A stretch of 64,000 nucleotides of DNA. Origin: Leucobacter luti (GTDB lineage: Bacteria > Actinomycetota > Actinomycetes > Actinomycetales > Microbacteriaceae). Where the stretch lies: assembly GCF_019464495.1 (NCBI RefSeq), contig NZ_CP080492.1, positions 1,302,001 to 1,366,000 on the forward strand, given 5' to 3'. Shown here in pieces: positions 57,672-64,000 of the stretch; the first letter of the stretch is position 1, and each line of letters opens with the position of its first letter. Both the position numbers and the translations under genes were made by a program. The notes under the pieces are model-generated. The model saw only the letters and a list, made by a program, of their open reading frames with translations, did no database searches and was not told the DNA's origin.

Positions 57672-59834
57672 CTACGCGGACGCGATCGCGCGCTGCAGCA
57701 CTCCAATGAGGGCGAGGAGCTGCACGGAGTCCTCGTCGTCGCGCTTCGCCTCGGCACCGTCGAGCGCGCGTGCGGCGAGCCCAGCCTTGCCGTCGATGAG
57801 CTCGGCGATCTTCGCGTCGATCGTTTGCGCAGCGACGATGCGCCAGGCGGTCACCGGCTCGTCCTGGCCGATGCGGTGCACCCGGTCGATGGCCTGCGTC
57901 TGCTCGGCGTCCGTCCAGCTCAGTTCCGCGAGCACGACGTTCGAAGACGCCTGGAGATTCACTCCGACGCCAGCTGCCGTCAGCGAGCACACCGCGACGG
58001 AGACCTTGGGATCCTTGTTGAACGCGTCGATCTGCTCCTGGCGGAAGGTCGCGGTCTGGTCGCCACGAATCGACACAGTGGTGAGGCCAGCCTCGGCGAG
58101 CTGCGCCTCTGCCCGATCCATGACATCGATGTGCTTCGCGAAGAACACGACCTTGCCGACCGAGCGCGCGAGCTGCGCGGCGTAGTCTGCCGCGAGCGAC
58201 GCCTTCGCCTGGCCGATCTGGCGCACCATCGTGAACACGTTGAGGCCGTCCGCCGAGGCGTGTGACTCTTCGAGCTCCTGCGAGCACACCATGCGTACGA
58301 TCGCATCGTCGCTGAGCTTGTCGCCCAGTTTGCCGTTCTTGACCGCGGTGAAGCGATCCAGCAGCTTGCGCGCGAGCTGTGCCTCAGCGTCACGGATGCT
58401 CCGGCCGAACTCGTCATCCAGTTCAACCGGCAGATCCACCACACGCTTGGCCGGCAGATCGGCCGCAACGTCGATCTTGCGGCGGCGCACAATCCCCATA
58501 TCCACCACGCTCTGGCGGGCCTCGGGGTAGAACGCAGCGTCGGCTGGCGTCCAGCCGTTGCTTTCGAGCTTCGCCATCAGCTCAGGCCCCGGCTTTTCTG
58601 CGTCGGTCCATCCCAGGAAACGCCAGATGGCACGGAAATCATCGATGTCGTTGATGAGCGGGGTGCCCGTGAGCGCAATGAGGAGCGGAGAAACACCTGG
58701 CGTACGTTCCCGGATGCTCTCAGCGAGCGCGAGCACGTTCCGCGAGCGCTGCGACTGCACGTTCTTAATCATGTGGGCCTCATCGACCACCATGCCCTTG
58801 AACCCAAAGCGGGAGATCCAGCTCAGGTGCCGATCGAGAATCTCGTAATTTACAACGAACACGTCGGCAAATGCATCGATATCGCGACCGTCGCCGTGAA
58901 TCACTGTCACGCGACGCTGCGGTGTCCACCGCTCGACCTCGCGAGCCCAGTTCATTTTCACGACATTCGGGACGACCACGAGGAGTGGGTAGGCCCCGGC
59001 GACGGACGCCGCGATCACGGACTGTGCGGTCTTGCCCAGGCCGGGCTCATCGGCGAGCAGGAAACTGCGGTGCCCTTCCTCAACGCTCGCGAGGAATCGC
59101 GCCTGGTGGTCCATCAGCTCGCGTCCGGCCGGGGCAAGCCGATCCGGCACTGGCGGCTCTGGCAGTTCCATGCACGCGGAGCCAGCACCGCCCTGCTCAA
59201 ATGCCTTCAGCAGTGGGCCGAGCAGCTCCCAGTTTGCGAGACGCACGACCGGGGTCGGCTGCTTCGGGGGTGCGAGATTGGGGGCGAGGAACGGGTTCGC
59301 AAGCATGCGTACCTCGATCCCAGCTGGCTCGACCTGACGCTCAGCGAGCTCCGGTGGCACATAGGCCTTCACCGGCTCCGGCGCCACTTTCTCCTCTTCA
59401 GGGAGGTCGAAGCCGGCCTGCACGAGCATCTTGCGCTTGAGCTGACGCGTCGCCTCCGTGATGGGCGCCGTCGGCTCGAGGAGCGTGATGAGGCTCGTGT
59501 CGCGGGCGGCGGTCTTCGCGAGGATCGCGGCGACGCCATCGAGTCGCTTGAGGGTCTCAGCGCGCTCCGAATCACTCACGGTCTCGTCAGTCTTGATGCG
59601 CGCCCGCTCCTCGCGCATCAACAGTGCGATGACGTGGAACTTGGTGCGGTTCGCAGGGGTGGCTTTGCCGCGCTGGGCAGAAGCCTCGACCTCGCGCACG
59701 GCGCGAGCGAGCAGCGGGATGATGCCCTCGTTGTGGGTGTGCTTACGGCGGCCGTTCGAACGCGACGACGCATTGGAGCTGCGTGATGACGCACTCTTCG
59801 CGGCGGACTGACGCGTGGCAGTGTTGGATGCCAA
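57672..59834 (-). CDS. SNF2/SWI2-family DEAD-like helicase
   Basis: 720-aa ATPase of the SNF2 family. An N-terminal Ser/Arg/Lys-rich basic region (RSNGRRKHTHNEGIIPL) is followed by about 230 residues without recognised domain. Core motifs: Walker A LLADEPGLGKTAQSVIAASV, MVVDEAHMIKNVQSQRSRNV, IALTGTPLINDIDDFRAIWR, VVFFAKHIDVMDRAEAQLAE and motif VI AIDRVHRIGQDEPVTAWRIV. This composition (single Snf2 module, R-I-G-Q-x motif) resembles SMARCAL1-like bacterial proteins acting in DNA repair or annealing. No nuclease domain seen and no restriction genes nearby. Confidence 0.87.
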   Translation of the reverse strand: MASNTATRQSAAKSASSRSSNASSRSNGRRKHTHNEGIIPLLARAVREVEASAQRGKATPANRTKFHVIALLMREERARIKTDETVSDSERAETLKRLDGVAAILAKTAARDTSLITLLEPTAPITEATRQLKRKMLVQAGFDLPEEEKVAPEPVKAYVPPELAERQVEPAGIEVRMLANPFLAPNLAPPKQPTPVVRLANWELLGPLLKAFEQGGAGSACMELPEPPVPDRLAPAGRELMDHQARFLASVEEGHRSFLLADEPGLGKTAQSVIAASVAGAYPLLVVVPNVVKMNWAREVERWTPQRRVTVIHGDGRDIDAFADVFVVNYEILDRHLSWISRFGFKGMVVDEAHMIKNVQSQRSRNVLALAESIRERTPGVSPLLIALTGTPLINDIDDFRAIWRFLGWTDAEKPGPELMAKLESNGWTPADAAFYPEARQSVVDMGIVRRRKIDVAADLPAKRVVDLPVELDDEFGRSIRDAEAQLARKLLDRFTAVKNGKLGDKLSDDAIVRMVCSQELEESHASADGLNVFTMVRQIGQAKASLAADYAAQLARSVGKVVFFAKHIDVMDRAEAQLAEAGLTTVSIRGDQTATFRQEQIDAFNKDPKVSVAVCSLTAAGVGVNLQASSNVVLAELSWTDAEQTQAIDRVHRIGQDEPVTAWRIVAAQTIDAKIAELIDGKAGLAARALDGAEAKRDDEDSVQLLALIGVLQRAIASA

Positions 59835-60082
59835 TTGATCTCCTGATCGGCGTGGTACGGACTCGGAACGCGTACCGAGCCGCGGGCCAGCACAGGAGTG
59901 AACGAGCCTGACCTCATGCGCGGCATGGGGCTCGCAAACACTCGCGGGTGCGACCGTACGGTCGATGGTACCACCAAGCGGTGTGAGTCCCGCAGCACCC
60001 GCGCCGAGTCGGGCGCGTCAGAGTGCGAGTGAGCCGCGAAGCAGGCGCAAATGTGTGGACCTGCCACCACGCCTGAGAGAAG

Positions 60083-61021
60083 CTACGCCCCCAGCAAGCG
60101 TCGCGTCTGCGCGACGTCGGCGTGCATCTGCACGAGGAGCGCGTCGAGCGAGTCGAAGCGTTCGGTCCCACGGAGACGGTGTGCAAAGCGCACGTCAATA
60201 CGCTGGCCGTAGAGATCACGATCGAAGTCCAGCACGAAGGCTTCCACGCGTGACTGCTCGTTCGGGGTGAACGTGGGGTTGTTCCCCACGGAGATCGCGG
60301 CGACGAGCAGTTCGGCTCCGATCCGCACCCAGCCCGCGTACACCCCGTCAGCTGGGACCAGGCCCTCGATCGTCCCGCCCAAGTTCGCAGTGGGGAACCC
60401 GAGCTCACGCCCTCGCGCGTCACCGTGCACGACCTCGCCGCGCACGGCGGGCGAGCGTCCCAGCATCCGTGCAGCAGTCTCAACATCACCGCGCAGCACC
60501 GCGTCCCGCACTGCCGACGAGGAGACGGGGCCGGAGGTGGGATCCTCCACCCACTCGACCACTTCGGCCGTGAAGCCGTGCGTCTCCCCAAGCTCGCGAA
60601 GCAAGACCCCATCGCCCGCCCCGCGATGGCCGAAGCGGAAGTCGGCCCCCATGATGATGTGGCGCGCGTGCAATCGTTCGACCAGCACGTCCCGGACGAA
60701 CTCGGTGGCGGGGATCGCGGAGAACTCGGCGTCGAACTCAACCATGACGCAGACATCAACACCCGCGGCCTCGAATGCCTCGAGCCGCTGTTCACGGCTC
60801 ATGAGCGACTGTGGGCAGCGCTCAGGATTGAGGTAGCTGAGCGGGTTATTCGCGAAGGTGAAAACGACGGCCAGCTGGCCCTCAGCGCGCGCCTCAATCT
60901 GGAGGCGGTCGAGAATCGACTGGTGCCCGAGGTGCAGCCCATCAAATTTGCCGATCGCGACGCAGCTGCCCGCAGCAAAGTCTGACGGCCGAATGTCCGC
61001 GAGAGATTCGATAACCAGCAT
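60083..61021 (-). CDS. ribF: Bifunctional riboflavin kinase/FMN adenylyltransferase
   Basis: Makes FMN and FAD from riboflavin. 312 aa from ATG 61021. N-terminal FAD synthetase domain: SCVAIGKFDGLHLGHQSILD (G-x-F-D-G-x-H-x-G-H), MGADFRFGHRGAGDGVLLRE; C-terminal kinase domain: ARMLGRSPAVRGEVVHGDAR with GRELGFPTANLG and FDRDLYGQRIDVRF. The start overlaps the stop of the upstream membrane gene by one base. Supplies flavin for the BLUF and CrtI/CrtU enzymes among others. The downstream 248-nt gap to the SNF2 helicase shows no gene. Confidence 0.92.
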   Translation of the reverse strand: MLVIESLADIRPSDFAAGSCVAIGKFDGLHLGHQSILDRLQIEARAEGQLAVVFTFANNPLSYLNPERCPQSLMSREQRLEAFEAAGVDVCVMVEFDAEFSAIPATEFVRDVLVERLHARHIIMGADFRFGHRGAGDGVLLRELGETHGFTAEVVEWVEDPTSGPVSSSAVRDAVLRGDVETAARMLGRSPAVRGEVVHGDARGRELGFPTANLGGTIEGLVPADGVYAGWVRIGAELLVAAISVGNNPTFTPNEQSRVEAFVLDFDRDLYGQRIDVRFAHRLRGTERFDSLDALLVQMHADVAQTRRLLGA

Positions 61022-61533
61022 CAGACGTGGTCTTTCGTGGTAGCAGGTGCGGCTGCGCGACTGATATCGGAGCTGCGACCGGTGCGGCGGAGCCAGATCA
61101 GGCCGAGCACAGGGAGCACCAGCGGGATGAAGAGGTAGCCGCTGCCGTAGAACGACCACACCGACGGGTGCGCGAAGAACTCGGGAGTCGTGAGGCTCAG
61201 GGTGCCGACGATGAGCACTCCGCACAGCTCGAACACGAGTGCGACCCACGCGATCCCGCGCCAGATCCGGCCATTCGCGCGCGCACCGGCGCGGACACCC
61301 ATGATGAGGGCGACTGTCGCAACAATGTAGACCACTCCAGAGACAGCAGAGAGCGTGTAGGCCACTGGCGCCTCGTCAAACTTCGAGATGATTTGATACA
61401 CCGAACGGAACGTTGCGGCGAGCGCGAGCACCAGATACACCGTAATGAGGATTCGTCCGAGCCCGCTCAGTCGTTCGCCGCCCGTTGCAGAGCTTGCGGA
61501 GGTTCCTGGGCCGGAGGATGCACGGTTTGACAC
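61021..61533 (-). CDS. Four-helix membrane protein, unknown function
   Basis: 170 aa from GTG 61533; the frame runs upstream to 61857, but that part is Ser/Arg-rich antisense-like sequence inside manA. Membrane helices: ILITVYLVLALAATFRSVYQ, VAYTLSAVSGVVYIVATVAL, IAWVALVFELCGVLIVGTLS and YLFIPLVLPVLGLIWL. Loop sequence LTTPEFFAHPSVWSFYGSGY is distinctive and matches a common actinobacterial uncharacterised family. Coupled to ribF. Confidence 0.75.
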   Translation of the reverse strand: MSNRASSGPGTSASSATGGERLSGLGRILITVYLVLALAATFRSVYQIISKFDEAPVAYTLSAVSGVVYIVATVALIMGVRAGARANGRIWRGIAWVALVFELCGVLIVGTLSLTTPEFFAHPSVWSFYGSGYLFIPLVLPVLGLIWLRRTGRSSDISRAAAPATTKDHV

Positions 61534-61579
61534 GCGCTTCAGTGTACTCGTCTTGGCTGCTGCCCGATTGCCAGTGGTC

Positions 61580-62842
61580 TCAGCAGTCGCCCACTGTGGC
61601 GAGAAACACCTCACCCGAGCCGGTGAGCCGGATCGGCTCGCCCGCCGAAACATACAGCGACTGGCCACGGCGCGCAGACGCCACCTCTGCAAATTCAGTT
61701 GCGAGCCGCTCGATCCGGATCCGGCCAACGGTGACGACGAGGACGATTGGGTGCGTAGCTTCCACTTCGATGACCGGGGCACTCTCGTGGGCGTTCGAGG
61801 CGGTCTCACCGTCCGGGTCGCAGAGGTTCGCGCGCAGGAGCTGGAAATCGGGCACATCGGGCCGCCAGGCTGTCAGACCGGGACGCAGCGTGAGACTCGA
61901 AAATCGTGGTTCGCGCATCTCCGCGGCGTCCACCACGCGGCAGAGCTCAGCAACATCGACGTGCTTTTCGGTGAGCCCCGCACGAAGCACGTTGTCGGAA
62001 GCCGCCATCACTTCAACGGCGATCCCCCTCAGGTAGGCGTGGAGCTGTCTTGCGCCGAGGAACAGTGCCTCGCCGGGAGCGAGACGCACGAGATGCAACA
62101 TCAACGACACCAATATGCCTGGATCTGCCGGGTGGGTGTTCCAGAGCTCGTGCAGCGCGGTCAGGCGCTCGGCCGAGACGTCGACGTCCGGGGTGAGGCG
62201 GGCCAGCACGGCGGGGAACGCCGCGAGCGCCGCGGCGCAGGCCGCATCGTCGCTGAACGCCCATTCCAAGAAGCTGCGACGCATCGTTTCCGGCTCAGCA
62301 CGGTCCAGTCTCGCGGCCGCGGCCTCAAACGCGTCTGCCCCCGCGACTTCGTCGGCGGCGCGCGCGGCCGCCGCGAGCGCATGAAGATCGCGGCGTGCAT
62401 CCTGGAGCGGACGGAATCCGCTGAGCGCGGTGACTTCGCTCAGGGCCACGAGCAGCTCGGGCTTGTGGTTCGCGTCACCGTAGTTGCGCTCGCGCGCATC
62501 ACGCGGGATCCCCGCCGCTTCTTCCGCAGCGAAGCCGGCAGCAGCCTGGTCCAGATCCGGGTGCACCTGCAGAGACAGCGGAGCGCCGATCGCGAGCACT
62601 TTAAGCAGGAATGGCAGCGGGCCGCCATGCACGCCGTAGCGCTCGGGATCGCTCTCCACCAGGTCGATCAAGGTCTGGCCGACGGGCGTCGCCTTCGCGA
62701 CGTGCGCAGGGCTGCCGGGATGCGTGCCCAGCCAGAGCTCAGCCTGCGGCTCTCCCGTTGGCTCGGTCCCCAGCATTTCCGCGAGCGCGTCCATCGAACC
62801 CCACGCGTACGCGCGCGGGGTGTTTTCGATGAAGATCAGCAC
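61580..62842 (-). CDS. manA: Mannose-6-phosphate isomerase, class I
   Basis: 420-aa zinc enzyme linking fructose-6-phosphate and mannose-6-phosphate for cell-surface polysaccharide. PRAYAWGSMDALAEMLG and AELWLGTHPGSPAHV (N-terminal), FLLKVLAIGAPLSLQVHPDL (metal His), NHKPELLVALSEVTALSGFR (Glu-x-L), and LHAYLRGIAVEVMAASDNVL with RAGLT, the signature region. Divergent from an O-antigen-ligase-like gene; mannosylation and surface glycan functions are plausible partners. Confidence 0.92.
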   Translation of the reverse strand: MLIFIENTPRAYAWGSMDALAEMLGTEPTGEPQAELWLGTHPGSPAHVAKATPVGQTLIDLVESDPERYGVHGGPLPFLLKVLAIGAPLSLQVHPDLDQAAAGFAAEEAAGIPRDARERNYGDANHKPELLVALSEVTALSGFRPLQDARRDLHALAAAARAADEVAGADAFEAAAARLDRAEPETMRRSFLEWAFSDDAACAAALAAFPAVLARLTPDVDVSAERLTALHELWNTHPADPGILVSLMLHLVRLAPGEALFLGARQLHAYLRGIAVEVMAASDNVLRAGLTEKHVDVAELCRVVDAAEMREPRFSSLTLRPGLTAWRPDVPDFQLLRANLCDPDGETASNAHESAPVIEVEATHPIVLVVTVGRIRIERLATEFAEVASARRGQSLYVSAGEPIRLTGSGEVFLATVGDC

Positions 62843-62942
62843 GTCGCTCCTCGCGGCTCACATGGCGCAATCAGTCAAACCGCGTCGTGCGATCGGGGGC
62901 CACACGGCGTCCCAGTACACGCCATGCTCTACCATACCGACT

Positions 62943-64000
62943 ATGGCGGACAGCAGGACGAGGCTCGGAGTCAGCGCGTACGCAATCGGCGTATTCGTGC
63001 TGACTCTCGGCAGCAACGGCGTACGAAACATCGTGGGCTGGTGGGGTTTCCTCGCCATCGCCGGAGCGCTCACTGGGATCGGGATCTGGATCTTCCTGCG
63101 GGAAAAGCCTGAGCGGTTCAGATGGTATCGCCTCCCGAGTCCGCTCTATTGGTTCCTCACGCTCGCCGTTGTCTCGATCATCTGGTCGCAATATCGTTTC
63201 GAAAGCGTGCTCGGTGTGCTCGCGCAGATCGCGACGACGATTCTGGCGATCGTGCTCGCCTACGTGCTCACCTGGCATGAGGTGCTCCGCACCCTCGGCA
63301 CCGCACTGCGCTGGATTATTGGAGCCTCGTTCGCGTTCGAGCTGTGGGTATCGATCTTCGTGCGCGAGCCCGTGTTCCAGAACTTCATCGATCGCCCCGA
63401 AGCAGGCGAGAAGATCTCCAAGCTGCTCTACTGGAGCCGCGATCTCCTGTTCTCAGGCGGTCCGATTCAGGGCATTGTCGCCAGTTCGGTGCTCTTCGGG
63501 TTCATCGGGTTGCTCGGCCTCATCGTGTTCGGGATCCAGCTTCGCGCCGGTCTCGTCGGCCGCTTCACCGGATGGGTGTGGGTGGTCGCGGCAGCAGCAG
63601 TGATCCTGCTCACCCGCGGCGCCACCGTGTGGGTGGCCCTCCTCGCCGTGTTCATTGCGCTGACACTCGCGCTGTGGGCGCGCAGGCTGGGACCTGAGGG
63701 CCGCGTGCCCCTGTACATCGTCGGGGCCGCGCTGTTCGCGGCCGCGCTCGGACTCGTGCTGTTTGCTCGCGACTTCGTGTTTGGGCTGCTCGGCAAGAGC
63801 GGCGACATGACCGGACGGCTCGAAACCTGGCAGCGTGTGATTGACCTCGCCGAGCAACGGCCGTGGTTCGGTTGGGGCTGGGTGAGCTACTGGGCCCCGT
63901 GGGCCGAACCGTTCAAGTCTCTCGACTCCAAAGCTGGAATCCCCGTCATGAGCGCGCACAACGCGTGGCTGGACGTATGGTTCCAGCTCGGCATTGCCGG
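62943..64000 (+). CDS. O-antigen ligase/polymerase-like (Wzy_C) membrane protein, 3' end outside window
   Basis: Open from ATG 62943 to the window end (at least 352 aa, no stop). About ten membrane helices, with a Wzy_C-type periplasmic signature: TGRLETWQRVIDLAEQRPWF, GWGWVSYW and AHNAWLDVWFQLGIAG, which carries the conserved H-N. Such proteins join or polymerise surface polysaccharide units on a lipid carrier; in Gram-positives they are polymerases or ligases of cell-envelope glycans. Divergent from manA. Confidence 0.8.
   Translation, partial: MADSRTRLGVSAYAIGVFVLTLGSNGVRNIVGWWGFLAIAGALTGIGIWIFLREKPERFRWYRLPSPLYWFLTLAVVSIIWSQYRFESVLGVLAQIATTILAIVLAYVLTWHEVLRTLGTALRWIIGASFAFELWVSIFVREPVFQNFIDRPEAGEKISKLLYWSRDLLFSGGPIQGIVASSVLFGFIGLLGLIVFGIQLRAGLVGRFTGWVWVVAAAAVILLTRGATVWVALLAVFIALTLALWARRLGPEGRVPLYIVGAALFAAALGLVLFARDFVFGLLGKSGDMTGRLETWQRVIDLAEQRPWFGWGWVSYWAPWAEPFKSLDSKAGIPVMSAHNAWLDVWFQLGIA

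Noticed and set aside
57672..59834. SNF2 helicase as part of a DISARM or other defence island
   Set aside because: No methyltransferase, nuclease or other defence gene lies next to it; neighbours are pfkA and ribF.
61445..63112. 555-aa plus-strand open frame
   Set aside because: Antisense to manA, with Arg/His-rich non-protein-like composition.

Overview
This 64 kb window comes from a high-GC actinobacterium. Mycothiol genes (mca, a mycoredoxin), a GreA/DUF4307/Mca neighbourhood, split CrtYc/CrtYd lycopene cyclases and many GTG/TTG starts point to the Micrococcales. A member of Microbacteriaceae or a Brevibacterium-like relative seems most likely, but the genus cannot be fixed from the sequence alone.

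Region 1 (1-6.9 kb) is the right end of a defective prophage. It has a portal protein, a small Acb2/Tad1-type protein (candidate anti-CBASS/Thoeris nucleotide sponge), a minor capsid gene cut short and joined to the tail end of a tail or fibre gene, a lysis cassette (CHAP lysin, two small membrane proteins, holin), cargo genes that include a possible HEPN/abortive-infection protein, and an attR-like copy of a tRNA-Ser 3' end followed by the native tRNA terminator.

Region 2 (7.2-17.3 kb) is an aromatic carotenoid locus. A MarR regulator is divergent from idi-crtE-crtB-crtI-SRPBCC-crtYc-crtYd-crtU, whose expected product is an isorenieratene-type pigment. A convergent operon encodes an unknown 95-aa protein, a BLUF blue-light sensor and a P450, which suggests light-linked hydroxylation of the pigment or light-linked control.

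Region 3 (18.4-32.1 kb) is a catabolic regulon: GntR regulator, oligopeptide-type ABC transporter, M17 aminopeptidase, class III aminotransferase, FGGY kinase, beta-lactamase-fold hydrolase and a glucosamine-6-phosphate deaminase homologue. Related 14-bp motifs lie at three of its promoters. I infer uptake and breakdown of an amino-sugar or peptide conjugate; the substrate is unknown.

Region 4 (32.2-38.7 kb) is rich in activated-methyl-cycle and purine genes (nucleosidase, LuxS, nucleoside phosphorylase, SAH/MTA-type deaminase), followed by SDR and UppS. Region 5 (38.9-64 kb) is mostly housekeeping: hemolysin III, RecQ, Mca, GreA, a PLP decarboxylase with an APC permease and a YtcJ-like amidohydrolase under a TetR regulator, threonine dehydratase, an AI-2E family transporter, aldehyde dehydrogenase, PiT, mycoredoxin, PfkA, a SNF2 helicase, RibF, ManA and a partial O-antigen-ligase-like protein.

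Several genes (lysin, crtI, crtU twice, M17 peptidase, gntR, amidohydrolase, ilvA) have their frame broken at short homopolymers or GC repeats. The number and context suggest that many of these are uncorrected indels in the assembly rather than true pseudogenes.
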